Positions 1 through 6,074 of a DNA stretch of 11,705 nucleotides are shown piece by piece. This DNA comes from Geodermatophilaceae bacterium (GTDB taxonomy: Bacteria; Actinomycetota; Actinomycetes; Mycobacteriales; Geodermatophilaceae): contig JACCXW010000172.1 of assembly GCA_013696785.1 (NCBI GenBank), positions 1 to 11,705 on the forward strand, in the 5' to 3' direction. Made by a program: the position numbers and the translations under genes. The notes beneath the pieces are model-generated. The model saw only the letters and a list, made by a program, of their open reading frames with translations. It had not been told where the DNA came from and searched no databases. Numbering within the stretch: the first letter of the stretch is position 1; each line of letters begins with the position of its first letter.

Positions 1-719
1 TGGGCGACGCGCTGAAGTGGGTCGAGCCGGCCGCCCTCGACGACGAGGACGACGACGAGGAGGACGACAACACCGAGGACGAGGACTCCATCGACGACGT
101 CGTGGGCGCAACGGTGCTCCGCGGCGGCGCACTGGTGGGTGTCGAGGAAGGCTCCGAGGACTCGCGGGCGGCCACCGAGTTCTGGGAGTCCGTCGGCATC
201 CTGCCGGTGCGACTGATCTTCCGGGAGGGCAGCGGCCTCACCTTGCGCTGCTACGTCGAGGACACCGCGCGGTTCCTCGGCAGCGAACTGACCGTGGACG
301 TGTTCCGGACCCCAGATGGACTGTCCACCTTCGTCGAGGAGGGCGAGCCGAACGACCTGGCCACGCTCTCGACCTGGGGTGCCGTCGTAGAGGCCGACGC
401 GGACCCCATCGCGGCGGCTGCGGACAGCTACGACTTCGCGCAGGTCAGCGACATGCTGGACGGTACGGCCGACAGCTGGGACCTGGCCCTGCTCGTCCAG
501 GTCGCCGAGGCGGCGCTCGATCTGGCCGAGTACTGCCACTTGACGCGGGTGAGCGACCTGCTCTCCCCGGACACCGAGCTCGGCGCGGCCATCGAAGGCG
601 AAGAGGATGACGCCGATGGGAACGGCGAGCGACCCGAGGCCTCGGATGTCGCCGTACTCGCCGAGCAGTGGAACGAGGTCGTCGCCGAGATCTCCACCTG
701 CCTGCGCTGGCACGACTGA
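1..719 (+). CDS. 'Primosomal protein'-type actinobacterial protein, C-terminal part (5' end outside window)
   Basis: The reading frame is open from the first full codon at position 3 to TGA at 717-719, giving 238 visible residues, so the start lies upstream of the window. Visible residues 13-32 are almost entirely Asp/Glu, a disordered acidic linker. A compact domain follows with FWESVGILPVRLIF (about 60-73), LTLRCYVED, RFLG, NDLATLSTW and a C-terminal SDVAVLAEQWNEVVAEI. From memory, this order matches the second repeat of an actinobacterial family usually labelled 'primosomal protein' or hypothetical, in which two similar domains flank an acidic linker and the second has the pattern FW..VGIDPIRI...TLRCYLDD..FLG. 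The label is historical. I know of no demonstrated primosome role and claim none. No signal peptide or membrane segment is visible in this part. The family assignment is fairly secure; the function is unknown. Confidence 0.7.
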   Translation, partial: GDALKWVEPAALDDEDDDEEDDNTEDEDSIDDVVGATVLRGGALVGVEEGSEDSRAATEFWESVGILPVRLIFREGSGLTLRCYVEDTARFLGSELTVDVFRTPDGLSTFVEEGEPNDLATLSTWGAVVEADADPIAAAADSYDFAQVSDMLDGTADSWDLALLVQVAEAALDLAEYCHLTRVSDLLSPDTELGAAIEGEEDDADGNGERPEASDVAVLAEQWNEVVAEISTCLRWHD

Positions 720-742
720 GCCAATCGATTGACCCGAGGCTG

Positions 743-2425
743 ATGGCGACGCACCCGTGGTGGACAGCTGCGGTCGTCTACCAGATCTATCCGCGCAGCT
801 TCGCCGACTCCGACGGCGACGGCATCGGTGACGTGCCGGGCGTCCTGACCAAACTGGACTACCTGGCCGATCTCGGCGTCGACGTAATCTGGCTGTCCCC
901 GATCTTCACCTCGCCGCAGGACGACAACGGGTACGACATCAGCGACTACCGGGCCGTGGACCCGGTCTTCGGCAAACTCGCGGATCTCGATCGGCTGATC
1001 GAGCAGGCGCACGACCGCGGGATGCGGATCATTCTCGACCTGGTGGTCAACCACACCTCCGACGAGCACCCGTGGTTCATCGAGTCGCGGTCGTCGACCG
1101 ACAACCCGAAACGCGACTGGTACTGGTGGCGGCCGGCCCGCGACGGGTATGCCGCGGGCAGCCCCGGGGCGGAGCCGACGAACTGGGCATCTGCGTTCTC
1201 CGGGCCGGCCTGGGATCTGGACGAGACCACCGGTGAGTACTACCTGCACCTGTTCTCGCGCAAGCAACCGGATCTCAACTGGGAGAACCCGGCGGTGCGC
1301 CAGGCTGTCTACTCGATGATGCGCTGGTGGCTGGACCGGGGCGCGGACGGCTTCCGGATGGACGTCATCAACCTCATTTCCAAGGACCCGAGTCTCCCGG
1401 ACGGGCCGCCCATCGGCGGTGGGCCGCTGGGCGTTGCGTGGGAGGCCGTCGTCTGTGGGCCGCGCATCCACGAGTTCTTGCAGGAGATGCACGCGGAGGT
1501 CTTCGCTGGCCGCCCCGCACCCCTGCTCAATGTCGGTGAGATGCCGCTCGCCACGATCCAGGACGCGGTGCTGTTCACCGACCCGGCGCGTCGTGAGCTG
1601 GACATGGTGTTCCAGTTCGATCACGTGACGATGGGCCCGACCAAGTGGGACGCGCGGCCGGCGAAGATTGCCGACCTCAAGGCCTCCCTCGGTCGCTGGC
1701 AGGAGGGGCTTGCCAAGATCGGCTGGAACAGCCTCTACCTGAGCAATCACGATCAGCCCCGCCCGGTGTCCCATTTCGGCGACGACGGCCGTTATCGCGT
1801 GGAGTCCTCGACCGCACTGGCGACGGTGCTGCATCTGCACCGCGGTACGCCCTACGTCTACCAGGGCGACGAGCTGGGGATGACGAACGCGCCGTTCACC
1901 AGCATCGACGACTACCGCGACATCGAGACGCTCAACCACTACGCGTACGACGTCGGCGTACGCGGACAGCAGCCTGACCGGGTGCTGGCCGATCTGCGGA
2001 AAGTCAGTCGCGACAACGCGCGCACGCCGATGCAGTGGGACTCCTCGCCGCACGCCGGTTTCAGCACAGCGACGCCGTGGATTCCGGTCAATCCCAACCA
2101 CGTCGAGATCAACGCCGAGACGGCGATGGCCGACACCGGCTCGGTGTGGCACCACTACCGCAGGCTGATCGAACTGCGGCACACCGAGCGCGCGGTGGCA
2201 CTCGGCGACTTCACGATGCTGCTCCCCGACCATCCACACATCTACGCCTTCACCCGACAGCTGGACGACGTGACGCTGACCGTGGTCGCCAACCTGTCGT
2301 CGTCCACCGTGGAGCTTGACCTGGCGGTGGGTGGAGAGCTGCTCCTCGTGACGGGAGGTGTCGGAACCGATTCGACGCATCTCAAACCATGGGAGGCCCG
2401 CATCTACCGACGCGCCGTCGGGTGA
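743..2425 (+). CDS. GH13 alpha-glucosidase, oligo-1,6-glucosidase type
   Basis: This 560-residue cytoplasmic glycoside hydrolase is predicted to release glucose from the non-reducing end of short alpha-glucosides such as isomaltose or maltose. All GH13 signatures are present: DLVVNH (about 99-104), GFRMDVIN with nucleophile D207, NVGEM with acid/base E266, and LSNHDQPR with transition-state stabiliser D337. QPDLN (175-179) is the oligo-1,6-glucosidase subfamily mark. DSDGDGIGD (22-30) is the calcium-loop pattern known from dextran glucosidase, and SRDNARTPMQWD (422-433) is also typical. Val follows the nucleophile. In this family that residue goes with alpha-1,6 preference, whereas Thr or Ala goes with maltases. 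There is no signal peptide. I chose ATG 743 because MATHPWWTAAVVYQIYPRSF is the normal family N-terminus and GAGG lies just upstream; an in-frame start at 668 would add unrelated residues and overlap the previous gene. The 23-nt gap suggests co-transcription with that gene. The exact substrate is not settled. Confidence 0.93.
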   Translation: MATHPWWTAAVVYQIYPRSFADSDGDGIGDVPGVLTKLDYLADLGVDVIWLSPIFTSPQDDNGYDISDYRAVDPVFGKLADLDRLIEQAHDRGMRIILDLVVNHTSDEHPWFIESRSSTDNPKRDWYWWRPARDGYAAGSPGAEPTNWASAFSGPAWDLDETTGEYYLHLFSRKQPDLNWENPAVRQAVYSMMRWWLDRGADGFRMDVINLISKDPSLPDGPPIGGGPLGVAWEAVVCGPRIHEFLQEMHAEVFAGRPAPLLNVGEMPLATIQDAVLFTDPARRELDMVFQFDHVTMGPTKWDARPAKIADLKASLGRWQEGLAKIGWNSLYLSNHDQPRPVSHFGDDGRYRVESSTALATVLHLHRGTPYVYQGDELGMTNAPFTSIDDYRDIETLNHYAYDVGVRGQQPDRVLADLRKVSRDNARTPMQWDSSPHAGFSTATPWIPVNPNHVEINAETAMADTGSVWHHYRRLIELRHTERAVALGDFTMLLPDHPHIYAFTRQLDDVTLTVVANLSSSTVELDLAVGGELLLVTGGVGTDSTHLKPWEARIYRRAVG

Positions 2426-2521
2426 TCCGCCGCCGGGGCCGATGAGTTTGTGATGGCGGGGAAGTCTGTGTCCTCTATAGGGGTTCATCCGGCGCCGTCC
2501 CGCGCCTAACCCTCAGTTCCG

Positions 2522-2881
2522 GTGCTCACGCCGCCGGCCCGGGAGGGCAAAGGGGACTTCGTGTCCTCGGGGCGCTGGATCGTGCCAGCCCTTTCGGCAG
2601 GGCATCGAGAGCGTGAGTCGCGGTGGCCTACAGCACACTGTCGAGCTATCCGCAACCTCGTCCTCGCGATCGTGATCGCCGTCGTGCTCGACCGGCTGGA
2701 CACGACGGGAGCGGACGAGGGGCTGCTGCTCGGACTCGTGCTGTGGGTCGGATTTCCCGTGGTCCTGCTCGCCGGCTCGGTGTTCCACGAGAAGGTCCCA
2801 CCCATGCTGGCCGCCATCCACGCCGGCGACTGGCTGGTCAAGCTGCTGGCCGTTACCGCCACCCTCGCGGTCTGGCAGTAG
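2522..2881 (+). pseudogene. 5'-truncated DUF1761-like membrane protein remnant
   Basis: The frame 2522-2881 encodes 119 residues, but only the last 80 or so (from about 2641) look like protein-family sequence. They read as hydrophobic helices with GLLLGLVLWVGFPVVLLAGS, then HEKVPPMLAAIHAGDWLVKLL and a terminal VWQ. This closely resembles the C-terminal half of actinobacterial DUF1761 small membrane proteins as I remember them. The N-terminal half, normally one hydrophobic segment followed by a Tyr-rich turn, is absent; the first 40 residues are polar and Arg-rich with no family resemblance. There is no convincing ribosome binding site at GTG 2522. I read it as a gene that lost its 5' half. 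It could still be expressed as a short protein, and the family is itself uncharacterised. Confidence 0.5.
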
Positions 2882-2900
2882 TAGCTGGCCCAACAAGGCG

Positions 2901-2948
2901 ACAACGGATGCGTTCACGGCTCGGTGCAGTTGTGAACGCATCCGTTGT
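2901..2948. repeat. Perfect 17-bp inverted repeat, 14-nt loop
   Basis: ACAACGGATGCGTTCAC (2901-2917) pairs perfectly with GTGAACGCATCCGTTGT (2932-2948). It begins 20 nt after the stop of the DUF1761-like remnant and lies on the far side of the truncated VapC stub, so it is between two convergent gene fragments. No T-tract follows on either strand. The position fits a bidirectional terminator, while the perfect arms would also fit a recombination site, a mobile-element end or a small dispersed repeat. It is too exact to be chance; its role is undetermined. Confidence 0.8.
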
Positions 2949-2962
2949 GGCCGTGCTGCGCA

Positions 2963-3068
2963 CGCCGATCCTCACGGCCGCGGCGACGTTAGGGAGCCGA
3001 CGCCGTACTGCCTCGGGTCGGCCGCGGATTGCCGCCACCGCGATGCTCGTGTCGAACAGATACCTCAC
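2963..3068 (-). pseudogene. VapC-like PIN toxin, N-terminal stub
   Basis: On the minus strand from GTG 3068 the frame reads MRYLFDTSIAVAAIRGRPEAV and continues RRRL. This is the usual start of a VapC PIN-domain ribonuclease, including the first metal-binding Asp (DT). After about 30 residues the resemblance ends. The frame runs on to 2853 through the 17-bp inverted repeat and across the DUF1761 remnant with no further PIN motifs. The later acidic residues needed for metal binding are absent, and a VapC of usual length (about 130 residues) would not fit. No vapB antitoxin precedes it, because only 32 nt separate it from the add stop codon. It is most likely a dead fragment left by a deletion. 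The end coordinate marks roughly where the similarity fades. Confidence 0.5.
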
Positions 3069-3100
3069 TTGAGGCTAGGCGCGTCGTCGGGATGCCCGCA

Positions 3101-4186
3101 TCATGCCTTGAGCGACGCGTATCCCGGCTTGATGACGGTGTTGATGAGGTCCAGCCGCTCGTCGAACGGGATGAACGCGGACTTCATAGCGTTAAGCGTC
3201 AACCACTGCAGGTCGTCCCAGCCGTAGCCGAACGCCTCGACGAGCGCGGCCATCTCCGACGTCATCGACACGCCGCTCATCAGCCGGTTGTCGGTGTTCA
3301 CGGTGACGCGGAACGACAGCTGGCGCAGCAGGCCGATCGGGTGCTCGGCGATGGACGGCGCGGCGCCGGTCTGGACGTTGGACGACGGGCACATCTCCAG
3401 CGGAATCCGCCGGTCCCGCACGTACTGCGCGAGCCGCCCGAGCCGCACGGTGCCGTCCTCGTCGGTGCTGATGTCGTCGATGATCCGGACCCCGTGCCCG
3501 AGCCGGTCCGTGCCGCACCACGCCAGCGCCTCCCAGATGGACGGCAGGCCGAAGCCTTCGCCGGCGTGGATGGTGAAGTGCGCGTTCTCCCGGCGTAGGT
3601 ATTCGAACGCGTCCAGATGCCGGGTCGGCGGGAAACCCGCCTCGGCGCCGGCGATGTCGAAGCCGACCACGCCGTCGTCGCGGTACTGCACCGCGAGTTC
3701 GGCGATCTCGCGGGAGCGGGCGGCATGGCGCATCGCCGTCAGCAGCGTTCCGACGCGGATGTGGTGGCCCATCTCGGCCGCCGTCCGAGCGCCGGTCTCG
3801 AAGCCTTCCAGCACCGCTTCGACAACCTCGTCGAGGAGCAGGTCGCCCTCCACATGGAGTTCCGGGGCGAACCTCACCTCGGCGTACACGACGCCGTCGA
3901 CGGCGAGATCCTCGGCGCACTCGGCCGCCACCCGGACCAACGCGTCCCGGGTCTGCATCACACCGACGGTGTGGACGAACGTGTCGAGATAGCGCTCCAG
4001 CGACCCGGAGTACGCGGACTCCCGGAACCACCGCTCCAGCGACACGGCGTCGGGCGCCGGCAACTGGTGCCCGATCTCGGCCGCCAACTCGGTGACCGTG
4101 CTGGGACGGACACCTCCGTCGAGATGATCGTGCAAGAGGACTTTCGGGGCCGACCGGATCGTCTCCGGCGTCAGGGGTGTGGGCAC
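3101..4186 (-). CDS. add: Adenosine deaminase
   Basis: The gene encodes a 361-residue zinc hydrolase that deaminates adenosine (and deoxyadenosine) to inosine in cytoplasmic purine salvage. The metal and catalytic motifs are in family order: HDHLDG with H19 and H21, HAGEGFG with H207 and general acid E210, LGHGVRI with H231, EMCPSSN (264-270) and VNTDNRLMS with zinc ligand D299. Many Adds have Asp-Asp in the last motif; the Asp-Asn here is, from memory, normal for actinobacterial enzymes. Length is typical. The start is GTG 4186, giving MPTPLTPETI, and the upstream neighbour's stop leaves a 19-nt gap, so it is probably the last gene of the zinc finger/membrane protein/add transcription unit. 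The Shine-Dalgarno sequence is weak, which fits translation following the upstream gene. There is no obvious terminator after it. Confidence 0.96.
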   Translation of the reverse strand: MPTPLTPETIRSAPKVLLHDHLDGGVRPSTVTELAAEIGHQLPAPDAVSLERWFRESAYSGSLERYLDTFVHTVGVMQTRDALVRVAAECAEDLAVDGVVYAEVRFAPELHVEGDLLLDEVVEAVLEGFETGARTAAEMGHHIRVGTLLTAMRHAARSREIAELAVQYRDDGVVGFDIAGAEAGFPPTRHLDAFEYLRRENAHFTIHAGEGFGLPSIWEALAWCGTDRLGHGVRIIDDISTDEDGTVRLGRLAQYVRDRRIPLEMCPSSNVQTGAAPSIAEHPIGLLRQLSFRVTVNTDNRLMSGVSMTSEMAALVEAFGYGWDDLQWLTLNAMKSAFIPFDERLDLINTVIKPGYASLKA

Positions 4187-4205
4187 GGCCTGAGGCTATC
4201 GACCC

Positions 4206-5741
4206 TCACCGGTACGGCGTCAGCAACTGGTCGACTGGTGCGTAGTCGTCGGTGAGCACGGCGCTGTCCCCGACGAATTCCGTCAGTCCGGTGCCGGCCA
4301 GGATCTGCAACGGCGCTTCGCGCTCGTCCAGCCGGGCCTGGATGGCCGTCAGCGGCAATTCCTGATCCGAGGCGACGATCACGTAGTTGCCGCCGACGCT
4401 CAGGTCAAGCCCACCCGCGGTCGCCACCACCGCGACGTGGTCGAACTCGCTGAGCACCGTTGCCATCTCCGCCCGGGCGAAGTCCCCCGGCGGGTAGTCG
4501 ATGACATTCAGCGCATAGACGCCGTCGCTCCGCAGCGTCCGGCGTACCTCTTGCACGGCCTCGCGCGTGGTCAGGTGCCAGGGGACGGACAGACCGCCGA
4601 AGGCATCGCCGACCACCAGATCGAACGCGTCGTCCCCCTGCTGGCCGAGGCCGACCCGCCCGTCGACGATTCGCAGGTTCAGATCCGACCCGAGGGGCGG
4701 CCGCAGGTCTTGAGCGATCTCGGCGACACCGGGATCGACCTCTAGCACGACATTGCGCCCTCCCGGACGGGTGGCGGCGAGGTACCGCGGGATGGTCAAG
4801 CCGCCGCCCCCGATGTGCAGCGTGACGAGCGGCTCCCCGGGCGGCGCGATCACGTCTGCCACCGACGCGATGGCGTTGACGTAGTTGAACTCCAGGTACG
4901 TCGGATCCTCAGCGTCGACATAGCTGTGCCGCAGGGTGTCCAGAAGCAGCAGCCGGCCGGTCGGCCGCGCCGGATCGCTGACCACCCGGGCGCAGTGGTA
5001 GCTCGTCTCCACATCGCACAACCGCGAGCCGAACACCGTCAGCCCCGCGGTGAGCACACCCACGACGAGGATGGCGGCGGCGGCTCGCCGATCCGAGCCA
5101 GCGGTCCGCAGGTACGCCGATACAGCCGCGCCCGCGACCAACAGCACGCCGCCCGTGCCGATGAGAATCAGGCGGCTCGGGATCAACGTCACAAGAACGA
5201 AGCCGGTCAGGAAAGTGCCGGCGATCGCGCCGACGGTGCCGATACCGGACAGCCGCCCGACCACCGTTCCCGTGCGCGACAGGCTGGCGAGCTGGAGCTT
5301 GACGACCATCGGCGGGACCGCGGACAGGACCGCCGCCGGGAAGAACACGGCTAGCGCCGCGAGGAACAGCACTCCGCCCGCACCGGTACCGGCCAACTCC
5401 TGGCCCGCTCGCGCCACCACTGGGGGCACCAGCATCATGAGCGCTCCGCCGGCGAGCAGCAGCAGACCCAGCCGCCGCCGTGGATCGGTCTCGTCCGCGA
5501 GCCGACCGCCGGTCCACGCGCCGGCCGCAATCGCCGCCAGTGCGACACCGATGATGGCGCTGCTGGTCTCCAGGGTGATCCCGATGTACGGCGCGATCAG
5601 CCGCAGGCCGACGATCTCGAGGACCAGTACGGCGGCGGAGGCAAGGAAGACCAGCGCGCCGGCGAGCCAATCCGGCAGCGGCGTGCCCGATAGCCGCCCC
5701 GTGTCCGGCTGCGGCGGGGTATCCGGCTGCGGGGGTGTCAC
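4206..5741 (-). CDS. Membrane protein fused to spermidine-synthase-like domain
   Basis: The 511-residue protein has two parts. Residues about 24-240 form a multi-pass membrane region of roughly seven helices, beginning with a helix ending LVLEIVGLRLIAPYIG, a signature of the fused MFS/spermidine-synthase-like family. The C-terminal cytoplasmic part is a Rossmann methyltransferase-like domain with LHIGGGGLTIPRYL (about 308-321), acidic VLEVDP (E334), VVGDAFGG (about 376-383) and a terminal LTDDYAPVDQLL (496-507). Authentic spermidine synthases carry GGGDG and D-S/T-DP motifs. Here the first is GGGGL and the second DAF, so polyamine synthesis should not be assumed. The start is GTG 5741, whose GTGA overlaps the zinc-finger gene's stop; a GTG 27 nt upstream would add unsupported residues. 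Translation is probably coupled to the zinc-finger gene. Substrate and transport function are unknown. Confidence 0.85.
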   Translation of the reverse strand: MTPPQPDTPPQPDTGRLSGTPLPDWLAGALVFLASAAVLVLEIVGLRLIAPYIGITLETSSAIIGVALAAIAAGAWTGGRLADETDPRRRLGLLLLAGGALMMLVPPVVARAGQELAGTGAGGVLFLAALAVFFPAAVLSAVPPMVVKLQLASLSRTGTVVGRLSGIGTVGAIAGTFLTGFVLVTLIPSRLILIGTGGVLLVAGAAVSAYLRTAGSDRRAAAAILVVGVLTAGLTVFGSRLCDVETSYHCARVVSDPARPTGRLLLLDTLRHSYVDAEDPTYLEFNYVNAIASVADVIAPPGEPLVTLHIGGGGLTIPRYLAATRPGGRNVVLEVDPGVAEIAQDLRPPLGSDLNLRIVDGRVGLGQQGDDAFDLVVGDAFGGLSVPWHLTTREAVQEVRRTLRSDGVYALNVIDYPPGDFARAEMATVLSEFDHVAVVATAGGLDLSVGGNYVIVASDQELPLTAIQARLDEREAPLQILAGTGLTEFVGDSAVLTDDYAPVDQLLTPYR

Positions 5742-5992
5742 ACGATCGCGCGGTCCACGAAGCACCAACGCCAGTCCTCACCGCGCTCGAAGGAGCGCAT
5801 GACCGGGTGGCTGGATTCGGTGAAGTGCGCCGTCGCGTGCCGGCCGACGGAGGAGTCGCAGCATCCGATGTGCCCGCATGACAGGCACATCCGCAGGTGC
5901 ACCCACCGCGTCCCGTCCCGGAGGCATTCCTCACATCCCTCGGGTGTGTTCGGCTCGACCTCGCCGAGATCGGCTATGTGCTCACATGCCAT
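5738..5992 (-). CDS. UBP-type zinc finger protein
   Basis: This 84-residue protein is a single zf-UBP domain with the full ligand set in family spacing: C3/H5, C20-x2-C23, C36-x2-C39, C44, H52-x3-H56 and H62, within HIGCCDSS, GRHATAHF and SHPVMRSF. In eukaryotes this fold binds the C-terminal Gly-Gly of ubiquitin. The bacterial ligand is unknown and no ubiquitin-like gene is visible here. The ATG at 5992 has GGGGAG 8 nt upstream, a strong site. Its stop overlaps the start of the membrane/spermidine-synthase-like gene by 4 nt, so the two are probably translated together. It is divergent from the Na+/H+ antiporter. From memory, very similar zf-UBP domains are fused to the C-terminus of CPA1 antiporters in other actinobacteria, which suggests a shared role. 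Confidence 0.93.
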   Translation of the reverse strand: MACEHIADLGEVEPNTPEGCEECLRDGTRWVHLRMCLSCGHIGCCDSSVGRHATAHFTESSHPVMRSFERGEDWRWCFVDRAIV

Positions 5993-6074
5993 GGCTGCTG
6001 CTCCCCTACGGCTGATCGGAATGATCGCCTACCGGGCAAGCTTCACATGCAGACTGCCCCGGGAGGTGATCGGC
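5993..6074. promoter_or_regulatory. Divergent promoter region, zinc finger / antiporter
   Basis: These 82 bp separate the start codons of two divergent genes and must carry promoters for both unless one is read from further away. Each gene has a clear Shine-Dalgarno site exactly 8 nt from its start: GGGGAG on the minus strand (6001-6006) and GGGAGG on the plus strand (6061-6066). Between them I see no confident -35/-10 pair. GATCGGAATGATCG (6016-6029) is a short repeated GATCG motif that may be nothing. Confidence 0.5.

Larger units (their letters stand above)
2426..3100. other. Gene-poor scar region between GH13 and add
   Basis: These 675 bases carry no intact gene. They hold the DUF1761-like remnant on the plus strand, the 17-bp inverted repeat and the VapC-like stub on the minus strand. 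Positions 2426-2521 show nothing I can assign: no clear stem with a T-run after the GH13 gene and no recognisable promoter. Two unrelated gene fragments meeting at a hairpin suggest an old deletion or insertion/excision event. This is inference from gene content; no transposase or integrase piece is visible. Confidence 0.55.

Noticed and set aside
428..2488. 686-codon open frame on the minus strand across the GH13 gene
   Set aside because: It is antisense to an enzyme with every catalytic motif intact, its own sequence is Arg/His/Val-rich with no recognisable domain, and long antisense frames are expected in GC-rich DNA.
2513..2941. Minus-strand frame of 142 codons opposite the DUF1761-like remnant
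   Set aside because: It has no recognisable motif, runs through the hairpin arm, and the plus strand carries the family resemblance.
3061..3100. Possible terminator after add (CCTCACTTGAGG)
   Set aside because: It has a 5-bp stem, 2-nt loop and no T-tract; too weak to call.
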